In this document: positions 1 to 6,731 of the stretch, one piece after another
How positions within the stretch are numbered: the first letter of the stretch is position 1
How the letters are laid out: every line of letters begins with the position of its first letter
Assembly (NCBI GenBank): GCA_017396055.1
Contig: JAFQND010000142.1
Span: 1 to 7,242, forward strand
Length of the DNA: 7,242 nucleotides
Source of the DNA: Oscillospiraceae bacterium
GTDB taxonomy: Bacteria > Bacillota > Clostridia > Oscillospirales > Ruminococcaceae
Reading direction: 5' to 3'
Position numbers and translations under genes: made by a program
Notes under the pieces: generated by a model
Database searches by the model: none
What the model saw: only the letters and a program-made list of their open reading frames with translations
Told to the model about the DNA's origin: nothing

Positions 1-341
1 ATCATGGGGTTGGATCTGATCTTTTCGGTGACCAGGTCGGAGAATTTATAGCGGTCCACTGCCAGCGCGCCGCCTGCCGCAACGGCAGTTTCTTCGGCGC
101 AGGGGATGATCAGCGAGCCCAGAAGCCGCATCTCTTCTTTGAGCATGCCGGAAGCGGAATCGAGTCTTGCCGCCTTCAGTGAGTTGGAACAGACCAGCTC
201 GGCCAGACCCTCATATTTATGGGCAGCGGAGTATTTCTTCGGTTTCTGCTCGTAAAGCACCACCGGAAAACCGTATTTTGTCAGAATATTGGCAGCTTCA
301 CAGCCGGCGAGACCGCCGCCGATGACGGTGATCTCTCTCAT
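1..341 (-). CDS. trmFO: TrmFO, methylenetetrahydrofolate-tRNA (uracil-54-C5)-methyltransferase, N-terminal part
   Basis: This is the first 113 codons of a flavoprotein that methylates U54 of tRNA (the T-loop) using 5,10-methylenetetrahydrofolate and reduced FAD; the rest lies beyond the left edge. The protein opens with a Rossmann dinucleotide-binding motif, [11 protein letters not shown] (residues 7-17), and a glutamate ending the second strand (YEQKP, Glu31). The TrmFO hallmark [10 protein letters not shown] follows at residues 47-56. Its Cys51 aligns with Cys53 of Bacillus subtilis TrmFO, a residue reported to react with [16 protein letters not shown] (89-101) is also typical. The ATG overlaps the topA stop codon as ATGA, and GGAGG lies 9 nt upstream inside topA, so the start is secure and the genes are translationally coupled. 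The topA-trmFO order is common in Firmicutes. GidA/MnmG is the nearest alternative but lacks the AELVCSNSL block. Confidence 0.95.
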   Translation of the reverse strand, partial: MREITVIGGGLAGCEAANILTKYGFPVVLYEQKPKKYSAAHKYEGLAELVCSNSLKAARLDSASGMLKEEMRLLGSLIIPCAEETAVAAGGALAVDRYKFSDLVTEKIRSNPM

Positions 342-2437
342 TCTTCGGCTCCTCCGCTCTTTTTGTCGACGGGGCGCTCATAGCCGCAGCCGGCCGAGCA
401 GTAGATCTTGGCACCGCGGCCGAACTTCTTCAGAAGAGCCTTGCCGCAGGCGGGGCAGTTTTCGGCGATGGGGGTATCCCAGCTCATGAAATCACAGCCG
501 GGGTTGTGCTCACAGCCAAAGAATTTCTTGCCTTTTTTGGATTTCTTTTCAAGGATCTTGCCGCCGCATTTGGGGCAGACACCGGGTGCTTCCACAGCGA
601 TGCGCTTGGTGTTGCGGCACTCGGGGAATCCGGGACAGGCAAGGAATTTGCCGTAACGGCCAAGCTTGATGACCATATTGCGGCCGCATTTCTCACAGAC
701 GATGTCGGTCTCTTCATCCGGGACTTTCATCTTGATGTCCTTCATCTCTTCCTCGGCCTTTTCGAGGGTGGTGGCAAAGTCGCCATAGAACTCTTCCAGC
801 GTCTTGACCCAGTATTTGCGTCCCTCGCCCACAAGGTCGAGGTCGCCCTCCATGCGGGCAGTGAAGGCTGCGTCAACGACAGAGGCGAAATGCTCTTTCA
901 TCAGGCTGTTGGTCACTTCGCCCAACGAGGTGGGTTTCAGCTGTTTGCCCTCCCGCTCGATATAGTGGCGGTCAAGGATGGTGGTGATGGTAGGCGAATA
1001 GGTGGAGGGACGGCCGATGCCGTTTTCCTCCAACATCTTGATCAGCGAAGCTTCGGTAAAGCGTGCGGGCGGCTGGGTGAAGTGCTGGCTGCCCTGCAGG
1101 GAGTTTACCTTCAGAGGATCGCCTTCCTCCAGAGGAGGCAGTGCACCCTCCTTTTCCTCGGCATCATCTTTTCCCTCTTCGTAAAGGGTGGTAAAGCCAT
1201 CAAACCGAACGGTAAAGCCGCTTGCCTTGAACAGATAGCGGTTGGCGGTGATGTCGGCAGCGACCGTATCGTACTCGGCGTTTGCCATCTGGCTGGCGAT
1301 AAAACGCTCCCAGATCAGCTTGTAAAGCTTATACTGGTCGGCGGTCAGGCTGGAATTGACTTTGTCGGGCGAAAGCTCAGGCATGGTGGGACGGATAGCT
1401 TCGTGAGCATCCTGTGCGCTGCCCTTGGTTTTATAGATACGGGGAGAGGCGGGAAGATATTTTTCACCGTATGTGCCGGCGATATAGGCAGAAGCTGCCG
1501 CTCTTGCCTCGTCGGAGATACGCAGCGAGTCGGTACGCATATAGGTGATCAGACCGACAGCTCCCAGCTTCGGGATCTCAACGCCCTCATACAGTTCCTG
1601 TGCCGCTTTCATGGTCCGGCGGGACTGGAAGTTCAGCTTACGGGAAGCTTCCTGCTGCAGGGTAGAGGTGGTGAAAGGAGGGGCGGGAGATTTTTTGCGG
1701 ACGCCTTTTTTGATCTTGCCGACGGTGAATTCAGCACCTTCCAGACCGGCCAGAACTGCATCGGTCTCCTCTTTGGTGGTCAGATCCATCTTTTTGCCGT
1801 CACAGCCATAGAACTTGGCGACAAAGGTCTTGCGGACGCCTTTGGGGCTGAGCTTTGCTTCAATGCTCCAGTATTCCTCGGGGACAAAGGCACGGATCTC
1901 CTCTTCGCGGTCGACAATCATCCGCACAGTCACCGACTGTACGCGGCCGGCGCTCAGACCGGGACGGACCTTCTTCCACAGGAAGGGAGAAAGTTTATAG
2001 CCGACGATACGGTCGAGGATACGGCGCGCCTGCTGGGCATTGACCAGATCCATATCGATCTGACGGGGATGAGCCATGCCTTCCTTGACACCGGATTTGG
2101 TGATCTCGTTGAAGGTGACGCGGTTTTTATCGCTCACATCCAGCTGAAGGATATGGGCCAGATGCCACGAGATAGCTTCGCCCTCGCGGTCCGGGTCGGT
2201 CGCCAGAAAAACGCGGTCGCATTTCTTGGCGGCTTCTCTCAGCGCCTTGATGGTATCCGACTGACGGCGGATGTTCAGGTATTTGGGCTCGAACTGATTC
2301 TCGACATCGACGCCGAGGCTGCTCTTGGGCAGGTCGCGGACATGACCCATCGAAGCCATGACCTCATAGTTCTTTCCCAGATATTTTTTGATGGTCTTCG
2401 CCTTTGCGGGCGATTCCACGATCACGAGATTTCTCAT
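338..2437 (-). CDS. topA: DNA topoisomerase I (type IA)
   Basis: A 699-residue type IA topoisomerase that relaxes negative supercoils by transient cleavage of one DNA strand. The Toprim domain starts at the N-terminus: [10 protein letters not shown] (7-16) carries the catalytic Glu8, and DPDREGE (81-87) the metal-binding acidic residues. The nucleophile is Tyr299 in [21 protein letters not shown] (162-172) and [12 protein letters not shown] (471-482) are further family blocks. Three C-terminal four-cysteine zinc ribbons are intact: Cys581/584/601/607, Cys621/624/642/648 and Cys661/664/680/684. Length and layout are normal for Firmicutes. I chose the ATG giving [12 protein letters not shown] because AAAGGA lies 8 nt upstream and family members start here; the reading frame stays open a further 49 codons upstream to 2584 but gives non-homologous sequence. 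The last codon overlaps trmFO by 4 bp. Confidence 0.98.
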   Translation of the reverse strand: MRNLVIVESPAKAKTIKKYLGKNYEVMASMGHVRDLPKSSLGVDVENQFEPKYLNIRRQSDTIKALREAAKKCDRVFLATDPDREGEAISWHLAHILQLDVSDKNRVTFNEITKSGVKEGMAHPRQIDMDLVNAQQARRILDRIVGYKLSPFLWKKVRPGLSAGRVQSVTVRMIVDREEEIRAFVPEEYWSIEAKLSPKGVRKTFVAKFYGCDGKKMDLTTKEETDAVLAGLEGAEFTVGKIKKGVRKKSPAPPFTTSTLQQEASRKLNFQSRRTMKAAQELYEGVEIPKLGAVGLITYMRTDSLRISDEARAAASAYIAGTYGEKYLPASPRIYKTKGSAQDAHEAIRPTMPELSPDKVNSSLTADQYKLYKLIWERFIASQMANAEYDTVAADITANRYLFKASGFTVRFDGFTTLYEEGKDDAEEKEGALPPLEEGDPLKVNSLQGSQHFTQPPARFTEASLIKMLEENGIGRPSTYSPTITTILDRHYIEREGKQLKPTSLGEVTNSLMKEHFASVVDAAFTARMEGDLDLVGEGRKYWVKTLEEFYGDFATTLEKAEEEMKDIKMKVPDEETDIVCEKCGRNMVIKLGRYGKFLACPGFPECRNTKRIAVEAPGVCPKCGGKILEKKSKKGKKFFGCEHNPGCDFMSWDTPIAENCPACGKALLKKFGRGAKIYCSAGCGYERPVDKKSGGAEE

Positions 2438-2580
2438 GTGTGATTTCCTTTCGCGTGAATTTGCCGGTCTTTTTCCGGCTGTATTCTCGGACACGGAGCA
2501 AAAAACGACAGGCGCTTTCTCCTCCGCGTCTGAGAGGGTATCCGGGCGGGGAGAAACTCCCCGCTTCCGGTTCATCGGTT
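2438..2580 (-). other. dprA-topA intergenic region with three hairpin candidates
   Basis: This 143-bp gap is the only long interval inside the left gene cluster. Read on the minus strand it holds the perfect hairpin at 2546-2564. A weaker imperfect stem follows (GACGCG at 2525-2530 with CGC/GTC at 2507-2514, bulged) with a run of six T at 2500-2505, resembling a weak intrinsic terminator. A GCCGG/CCGGC hairpin with a 7-nt A-rich loop then lies just before the topA ribosome binding site. I found no convincing -35/-10 pair. The region probably sets topA expression apart from dprA, by partial termination or leader structure. Confidence 0.4.
2546..2564 (-). terminator. Perfect GC hairpin after dprA
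   Basis: GCGGGGAG and CTCCCCGC form a perfect 8-bp stem around a 3-nt loop, beginning 16 nt beyond the dprA stop codon. No T tract follows directly on the minus strand (the next bases are C- and G-rich). It is therefore either a weak or Rho-assisted terminator, or a 3'-end-stabilising or processing structure between dprA and topA. The hairpin is plain in the sequence; its function is inferred. Confidence 0.4.
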
Positions 2581-3780
2581 TCACATGCGTTCATATTGCT
2601 GACCGGACAGGGCGCGTACCAGTCCCATCAGCTCCAGCTCGGTCATCTGCGCCAGCAGCTCCCAGGACGGGACATCTGCCTCTTCCAGAAGATCTGCCAC
2701 ATGGGCAGGACCCTGTTCCAGCCGGACAAGAATCTTTTTCTGCAGCCCGGTCAGTGTATCCGGCAGCGGTGCAGGCTCTTTGCGGGCGGGTGTTTCCGCA
2801 GGTGCAGGCTCTTTCTCCGCCTTGGGAGCAGGAGTCGAAGCCGCACGCATGCCGACGGCAGCGATCATATCCTCCGTCGGGATCCTTCCGGTATCCATTT
2901 CGGGGCCGAAACGGTCCAGATAAACCTCCAGAATATCCCTGGCGGAAAAGACCACCTGGGCTCCGTCGCGGATCAGGGTCGCGGCACCCATACATTCGGT
3001 GGAGAAGATATCGGCCGGCGGCAGACAGAACAGTTCTTTGCCCTGATTGATGGCATGATCTGCCGTAAGGATCGCACCGCTGCGGGTAGGAACCTGTGTC
3101 ACCAGCACACCTTCGGAAAGAGCGGCGATCAGCCGGTTGCGGACACGGAAATAGTTGCGGTCATGGTGGGTATAGGGCGGCAGCTCACTGATCAGCGCAC
3201 CTCCGGTTTCCACCATCTGGATCCGGACAGCCTCGGTTTCTCTGGGGTAGTTGATGCCAAAGCCGCATGCCAGTACACCGACCGTTCTGCCTCCGGCGCG
3301 GATGGCGCCGCGATGGCCGTATTCGTCACATCCCACAGCACAGCCGCTGATGATCACGGCGCCGGCTCTTGCCAGCTGAAAACTGATGTTTCCGGTACAG
3401 CGCTTATAGTAATCGGTGATGTCTCTTGTGCCGACAATGCCGATGGTCAGCCGGTCGTTCAGGTCCGAAAGATCACCCTGTACATACAGTACGGGAGGCG
3501 GATCATCCAGTTCCCGGAACCGTTCGGGATAGAGTTCGTCTTCCATGGTCACGATACGGACGCCCAGCCTGCGGCAGTCATCCAGCACCTTTTCGGCAGA
3601 GCCGAGCGAGATGGTCTGCATCCGGCGGAGCTCCTGCTCGTTCAGAAAGCTGAACTGCAGTTCATCGCGGTCCTCATAGATCCCCTGCGGGTCGGCCTCA
3701 TCCAGAAGCTTTTTCATCTTCCGGCTGCCGGCAGGAAAACAGAGGGTCAGCCAGACCCAGTAAACCAATCGATTGTCCAT
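2581..3780 (-). CDS. dprA: DprA/Smf DNA-processing protein
   Basis: A 399-residue DprA, the cytoplasmic protein that binds incoming single-stranded DNA during transformation and loads RecA. Residues 1-105 form the N-terminal region. The extended Rossmann fold follows: IVGTRD (115-120), SGCAVGCDEYGHRGA (145-159), VLACGFGINYP (169-179), ISELPP (197-202), VRNRLIAALSE (213-223) and SGAILTADHA (234-243). An Ala/Pro/Glu/Lys linker (about 311-340) joins a C-terminal winged-helix-like domain (341-399). The central motif departs from the usual SGLAxGID pattern, having cysteines at 147 and 151. The ATG is preceded by GAGGTGAT, which overlaps the stop of the upstream gene 9 bp away, so the start and operon coupling are clear. 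dprA next to topA is a conserved Firmicute order. No other competence gene is in view, so transformation itself is not shown. Confidence 0.93.
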   Translation of the reverse strand: MDNRLVYWVWLTLCFPAGSRKMKKLLDEADPQGIYEDRDELQFSFLNEQELRRMQTISLGSAEKVLDDCRRLGVRIVTMEDELYPERFRELDDPPPVLYVQGDLSDLNDRLTIGIVGTRDITDYYKRCTGNISFQLARAGAVIISGCAVGCDEYGHRGAIRAGGRTVGVLACGFGINYPRETEAVRIQMVETGGALISELPPYTHHDRNYFRVRNRLIAALSEGVLVTQVPTRSGAILTADHAINQGKELFCLPPADIFSTECMGAATLIRDGAQVVFSARDILEVYLDRFGPEMDTGRIPTEDMIAAVGMRAASTPAPKAEKEPAPAETPARKEPAPLPDTLTGLQKKILVRLEQGPAHVADLLEEADVPSWELLAQMTELELMGLVRALSGQQYERM

Positions 3781-3789
3781 GGGATCACC

Positions 3790-4179
3790 TCATTCGTCGG
3801 TTTCCTCTTCTTCTGCGGAAGTATAAAGGGCTGCATTCTGCTTCACCCAATCCCTCTGCATGTTATAGCGGAACTTGCCGCGGTAGGTCTCGGTCAGTTC
3901 CTCCGGCGTGACGCCCATGCACAGAAGCATATCGCTCAGATACATGAATACATCACAAACTTCTTTCAGAAAACAGTCGCGGACGCTTCCCTTTTCCAGC
4001 ATCTCTTCCAGAGATTTTTTCTTGAAGATGGCCACGATCTCGCCCATCTCCTCGAAAGTCCACAGAAGCTGATTGCGGGCACGTTCGGGCGGCAGTCCGC
4101 CCCATTCGGGATGACGGGCCTGCAGTTCTTCCTGCAGCCGGAACATCTCTTCAAGGTCGAGGATCTTCTTCTCCTCCAT
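3790..4179 (-). CDS. MazG-like nucleotide pyrophosphohydrolase
   Basis: A 129-residue all-alpha protein resembling MazG-type NTP pyrophosphatases, which hydrolyse NTPs or modified nucleotides to the monophosphate plus pyrophosphate with Mg2+. The family's acidic metal motif is visible: FEEMGE (residues 42-47, Glu43, Glu44, Glu47) on one helix and EVCDVFMYLSDML (73-85, Glu73, Asp76) on the next. KFRYNMQRDW (102-111) resembles the C-terminal substrate-side motif. Only one such domain is present, unlike full-length two-domain MazG. The true substrate cannot be read from sequence. The ATG start shares one base with the luxS stop (TGATG); a GTG one codon upstream would give 130 residues. No good ribosome binding site precedes either start, so translation probably depends on reinitiation after luxS. 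The C-terminus is highly acidic. Confidence 0.85.
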   Translation of the reverse strand: MEEKKILDLEEMFRLQEELQARHPEWGGLPPERARNQLLWTFEEMGEIVAIFKKKSLEEMLEKGSVRDCFLKEVCDVFMYLSDMLLCMGVTPEELTETYRGKFRYNMQRDWVKQNAALYTSAEEEETDE

Positions 4180-4649
4180 CACTGCTCATAGACCATTTTG
4201 TCCGGAGTCCAGTCCTTCAATACCTCAGCCATATCGGCAGCATAGGCACGGGCTTTGCCCAGATCGTGCTCGAGATAATTGCCGCATTCGACGGCGGTGG
4301 TGCCGGGGATCACATCATCGTATGCAGCGATAAAGGCACAGGTCTCCTGCAGCAAAGCGATGACCTCCTCCTTCGAAACAGAATCGCGCACGATGAAGTA
4401 AAAACCGGTGCGGCAGCCCATGGGTCCCACATAGACCACCCTGTCACTGTAGGAAGAGTTGCGGGCATAAGTGGCAAAAAGATGCTCAAAAGTATGGATG
4501 CCGTCGTTTTCCAGATAGACGCCGCTGTTGGGCACAGCCATCCGCAGATCATAGGTCACACAGTCTCCGTCCACACGGGACAGATACAGACCCTTTTTCA
4601 GTTTATCATGATTGACACAGAAAGATTCGATCCTTTTCAAAACGGTCAT
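4179..4649 (-). CDS. luxS: LuxS, S-ribosylhomocysteine lyase
   Basis: LuxS cleaves S-ribosylhomocysteine to homocysteine and 4,5-dihydroxy-2,3-pentanedione, the precursor of autoinducer-2, as a step of the activated methyl cycle. All active-site features are visible, numbered from the ATG: metal ligands His52 and His56 with catalytic Glu55 in IHTFEHLFA (51-59), third ligand Cys122 in ECGNYLEHDL (121-130), catalytic Cys79 in GPMGCRTGFY (75-84), and the substrate-binding DLRMAVPN (34-41). Length (156) is normal. The start is uncertain: the ATG at 4649 abuts its SD-like AGAGAGG with no spacer, whereas the TTG at codon 4 (4640) sits 9 nt downstream of it and gives an N-terminus (MKRIESF) usual for the family. 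The upstream methyltransferase gene ends 6 bp away. AI-2 signalling as opposed to detoxification cannot be decided here. Confidence 0.97.
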   Translation of the reverse strand: MTVLKRIESFCVNHDKLKKGLYLSRVDGDCVTYDLRMAVPNSGVYLENDGIHTFEHLFATYARNSSYSDRVVYVGPMGCRTGFYFIVRDSVSKEEVIALLQETCAFIAAYDDVIPGTTAVECGNYLEHDLGKARAYAADMAEVLKDWTPDKMVYEQ

Positions 4650-4656
4650 CCTCTCT
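4650..4656 (-). promoter_or_regulatory. luxS ribosome binding site, start-deciding
   Basis: AGAGAGG on the minus strand is the only SD-like sequence before luxS. It touches the ATG (0-nt spacer) but is 9 nt from an in-frame TTG at 4640-4638. This favours the TTG as the working start codon, although the ATG cannot be excluded. Confidence 0.5.
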
Positions 4657-5438
4657 TATTTTCGTTTGCCGGCCATCTCCCACAAAAGGATGGTCGCGGC
4701 CATGGCAGCATTGAGAGATTCGGCATTTCCCCGCATGGGGATAGTCACCTTACGGTCACAGGCAGCTGCCTGTTCAGCCGAAAGGCCGTTGCCCTCGTTG
4801 CCGATGACGATCATCGATTTTCCGGGGAAGGTCACGCCGGTCAGATCCTCTCCGCCGGTGACAACGGCTGCAAAACCGGTCACTTCACCCCGGTACTGCT
4901 CCAGAAACTCCGCCATATCCGTCACCAGAAGGGGCATGCGGAAAAGCGAGCCCATGGCGGCGCGGAGCGTCTTGAGATTATACAGGTCACAGCAATCCCG
5001 GCTGAGCACCACACCATCCACGCCCATGGCATCTGCCGCGCGGATCATGGTACCCACATTTCCCGGGTCCTGCAGGTTCCACAGACCCAGCAGGGTGCCG
5101 TTCACATCCATTGTAGCAGGGTTGACGGGATTGTCAAGCATCCGGCAGACGGCATAGACTCCCTGGGGGGTCTGGGACTGACGGATCTTTTGTTCAACCA
5201 CATCGGAGATCCAGAAAATTTTCCCTTCCAGTCCTTCCAGAAGCCGGGCCCATTCTCCCTCCAGCCAGCGGTCGGTCACATAGACCGAAAACACCTCAAC
5301 GCCCGAGCGAAGCGCCTCTTCCAGCAGTTTTCCGCCCTCGATGACAAAGGCGTTTTTCTCCTGTCTGTGCTTACGGGAGCTGCCGAGTTTGATATATTCC
5401 CGAATCTTTGGATTGTCTTTTGAAGTGATCTTTTCCAT
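4656..5438 (-). CDS. SpoU/TrmH-family RNA 2'-O-ribose methyltransferase
   Basis: A 260-residue SPOUT-class enzyme that transfers a methyl group from S-adenosylmethionine to a ribose 2'-OH of rRNA or tRNA. The N-terminal substrate-binding domain (about 1-100) includes FVIEGGKLLEEAL (31-43). The trefoil-knot domain carries the three SpoU motifs: motif 1 NLQDPGNVGTMIRAADAMG (121-139, Asn121 and Arg133), motif 2 IVIGNEGNGLS (210-220, Glu215) and motif 3 IPMRGNAESLNAAMAA (233-248, Ser241, Asn243). Organisation resembles RlmB and B. subtilis YsgA/RlmP 23S rRNA methyltransferases, but the target nucleotide cannot be assigned. The ATG is set by GGAGG 7 nt upstream; a longer frame to 5483 runs through an inverted repeat and is unlikely. 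It is the first gene of the left cluster, beginning 114 bp after rplT. Confidence 0.92.
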   Translation of the reverse strand: MEKITSKDNPKIREYIKLGSSRKHRQEKNAFVIEGGKLLEEALRSGVEVFSVYVTDRWLEGEWARLLEGLEGKIFWISDVVEQKIRQSQTPQGVYAVCRMLDNPVNPATMDVNGTLLGLWNLQDPGNVGTMIRAADAMGVDGVVLSRDCCDLYNLKTLRAAMGSLFRMPLLVTDMAEFLEQYRGEVTGFAAVVTGGEDLTGVTFPGKSMIVIGNEGNGLSAEQAAACDRKVTIPMRGNAESLNAAMAATILLWEMAGKRK

Positions 5439-5463
5439 CGTACAGCCTCCGTTTTTTAAATTT

Positions 5464-5482
5464 TGTATTTCTTTGAAATACA
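5464..5482. promoter_or_regulatory. 8-bp perfect inverted repeat before the methyltransferase gene
   Basis: TGTATTTC and GAAATACA flank a 3-nt centre, giving a 19-bp dyad that ends 25 bp upstream of the methyltransferase ATG. No T tract follows on either strand, so it is not a classic terminator. It may be a repressor operator or a 5'-leader hairpin for the methyltransferase-luxS-mazG-dprA transcript. A possible -10 (TATAAG at 5488-5483, minus strand) borders it, but no properly spaced -35 was found. Confidence 0.4.
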
Positions 5483-5498
5483 CTTATACTCTCCCATT

Positions 5499-5549
5499 AA
5501 ACAAGCAAACGCCCTGAGTCAAAATGACCCGGGCGTAATTAAGCTTGTT
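5499..5549 (-). terminator. Intrinsic terminator of the infC-rpmI-rplT operon
   Basis: Four bases after the rplT stop codon a long hairpin begins. Its core pairs ACGCCC-GGGTCA with TGACTC-(A)-GGGCGT around a TTT loop (5509-5536), with one bulged A and one G-T pair. The minus-strand sequence after it, TTGCTTGTTT, is T-rich. An outer GCTTGTT/AACAAGC pairing (5543-5549 with 5500-5506) can extend the structure over the tail. This is a good rho-independent terminator closing the ribosomal operon, though the tail is interrupted and some read-through into the methyltransferase gene is possible. Confidence 0.72.
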
Positions 5550-5552
5550 CAA

Positions 5553-5906
5553 TTACAGAGCAGCCTTAGCCTTCTCAACCAGAGCGGTAAAGCCTGCAGC
5601 GTCATGGATAGCGATCTCAGACAGCATCTTTCTGTTGAGGGTGATGCCAGCTTTCTTCAGACCGTTCATGAACTGAGAGTAGTTGATGCCGTTCATCTTG
5701 CAGCCGGCAGAGATTCTGGTGATCCAGAGTCTTCTGAAGTCGCGCTTTTTCAGCTTACGGCCAACATAAGCATACTGACCGGACTTCCAGACAGCTTCCT
5801 TAGCAGTCTTGAACAGCTTGCTCTTGCCGCCCCAGTAGCCCTTGGCCAGCTTGAGGATCTTGTTTCTTCTTTTACGAGTCGCCAGAGCGCCCTTAATACG
5901 AGCCAT
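5553..5906 (-). CDS. rplT: 50S ribosomal protein L20
   Basis: A 117-residue L20, the usual length. It binds 23S rRNA early and is essential for assembly of the large subunit. The N-terminal basic tail [19 protein letters not shown] is followed by [16 protein letters not shown] (20-35) and the highly conserved [15 protein letters not shown] (53-67), then [17 protein letters not shown] (72-88) and NRKMLSEIA (91-99). GGAGG lies 9 nt before the ATG. It is the last gene of infC-rpmI-rplT, 35 bp after rpmI. In Firmicutes L20 also represses this operon by acting on its leader RNA; the leader seen at 6718-6907 suggests the same here. Confidence 0.99.
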   Translation of the reverse strand: MARIKGALATRKRRNKILKLAKGYWGGKSKLFKTAKEAVWKSGQYAYVGRKLKKRDFRRLWITRISAGCKMNGINYSQFMNGLKKAGITLNRKMLSEIAIHDAAGFTALVEKAKAAL

Positions 5907-5941
5907 ATTCTTTTACCTCCGATATCAGTCAAACGTGGAAA

Positions 5942-6139
5942 TTATTTGTAGGGGATCATGGTCTTTACGGTAGCCATGGTGGTGGTGTCGGCGTAAGCGA
6001 TGGCACGCAGCTGACGTTTCCGCTTGGCAGACTTCTTGGTCAGGATGTGACGCTTGTTCATGTGAGCGCATTTTACCTTACCGGTGGCGGTCAGGGAAAA
6101 ACGTTTCTTGGAAGCGCTGTGAGTCTTGATCTTCGGCAT
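5942..6139 (-). CDS. rpmI: 50S ribosomal protein L35
   Basis: A 65-residue L35, a small, very basic protein of the large ribosomal subunit. The family pattern is complete: [14 protein letters not shown] at the N-terminus, TATGKVKC (17-24), then the [15 protein letters not shown] stretch (31-45) and a short hydrophobic C-terminus. The start is certain because AAGGAGG stands 9 nt upstream of the ATG. It sits between infC (59 bp upstream) and rplT (35 bp downstream), the standard order for this operon. The 59-bp infC-rpmI gap holds an AT-rich inverted repeat just before the ribosome binding site. Confidence 0.99.
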   Translation of the reverse strand: MPKIKTHSASKKRFSLTATGKVKCAHMNKRHILTKKSAKRKRQLRAIAYADTTTMATVKTMIPYK

Positions 6140-6198
6140 ATCGGTAATCCTCCTTGTGGTTTTTGGAAAAACCTTTTTGAACCGGTCTTATCCGGCGT

Positions 6199-6717
6199 TT
6201 ACTTTACAGGCTTGGGGGAAATGAACATTGCCATGCTTCTGCCTTCCATTTTGGCGGGTTTGTCGACCACGCCGACTTCGAGGCATGCATCGCGGAAGCG
6301 ATCGAGAAGAGCTTTGCCCAGATCGGTATGAGCCATCTCTCTGCCGCGGAAACGAACAGAGACCTTGACTTTATCACCGCCGCGCAGGAATTTGACCGCC
6401 TGGCTGACTTTGGTTTCAAAGTCATGGGTGTCGATGTTCATGGACATCCGGACTTCCTTGATCTCCACGACCTTCTGGTTCTTTCTTGCTTCTTTCTCAC
6501 GCTTGGCCTGCTCGTAACGGTACTTGCCGAAATCCATGATACGGCAAACATTGGGAGTAGCCTGGGGAGCAATGTCAACAAGATCCAAACCCTTTTCTAC
6601 TGCCAGGGCCAGTGCCTGTTTGGTGGGCATGATGCCCAGCTGGGTTCCGTCAACATCAATGACTCGAACCTCTTTTTCACGGATCTCCTCATTGATCAGC
6701 ATCTCTTTTTTGCTAAT
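6199..6717 (-). CDS. infC: Translation initiation factor IF-3 (ATT start)
   Basis: IF3 binds the 30S subunit, prevents premature joining of 50S and checks initiator tRNA-start codon pairing. The 172-residue protein has the N-domain INEEIREKEVRVIDVDGTQLG (8-28), the signature RIMDFGKYRYEQAK (59-72), a charged linker (66-88) and the C-domain with IDTHDFETKVSQA (95-107) and RFRGREMAH (122-130). A strong GGAGGTG lies at 6725-6731. The nearest in-frame candidate at correct distance (9 nt from GGAGG) is ATT at 6717-6715, giving MSKKEMLINEEIR. The first ATG (6702) is 24 nt from the SD and would yield 167 residues. An ATT (AUU) start is known for infC of Escherichia coli and Geobacillus, where it permits autocontrol by IF3. 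First gene of infC-rpmI-rplT. Confidence 0.95.
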   Translation of the reverse strand: MSKKEMLINEEIREKEVRVIDVDGTQLGIMPTKQALALAVEKGLDLVDIAPQATPNVCRIMDFGKYRYEQAKREKEARKNQKVVEIKEVRMSMNIDTHDFETKVSQAVKFLRGGDKVKVSVRFRGREMAHTDLGKALLDRFRDACLEVGVVDKPAKMEGRSMAMFISPKPVK

Positions 6718-6724
6718 GGTAAAA

Positions 6725-6731
6725 CACCTCC
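6725..6731 (-). promoter_or_regulatory. infC ribosome binding site, start-deciding
   Basis: GGAGGTG on the minus strand is a near-perfect Shine-Dalgarno sequence. The 9-nt spacer from its GGAGG core leads to ATT at 6717-6715; the next in-frame ATG is 24 nt away, too far for efficient use. This supports the non-canonical start of infC. Confidence 0.88.

Noticed and set aside
506..2443. Long plus-strand open frame opposite topA (645 codons)
   Set aside because: It is antisense to an unmistakable topoisomerase I, has no recognisable domains, and arises from codon bias on the opposite strand.
2435..2584. Extended topA N-terminus starting at 2584
   Set aside because: The extra 49 residues have no resemblance to topoisomerase I, would overlap dprA and lack a ribosome binding site; [12 protein letters not shown] is the family start.
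4180..4182. GTG start for the MazG-like gene
   Set aside because: The adjacent ATG overlaps the luxS stop as TGATG, a common coupling arrangement, and no ribosome binding site favours the GTG; the difference is one residue.
2404..4191. Long plus-strand open frame opposite dprA and the MazG-like gene (595 codons)
   Set aside because: It spans two real genes and an intergenic gap in antisense, with no family motifs.
4266..5423. Plus-strand open frame opposite luxS and the methyltransferase (385 codons)
   Set aside because: It is a shadow of two well-supported minus-strand genes.
5463..5490. Possible plus-strand promoter TTGTAT, 16 bp, TATACT
   Set aside because: The -35 match is poor and the downstream strand is antisense to rplT; the minus-strand dyad explains the AT-rich character.
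6158..6178. Plus-strand terminator-like sequence (AT stem followed by TTTTT)
   Set aside because: The stem is almost all A-T with a 2-nt loop and no plus-strand transcription unit reaches it.
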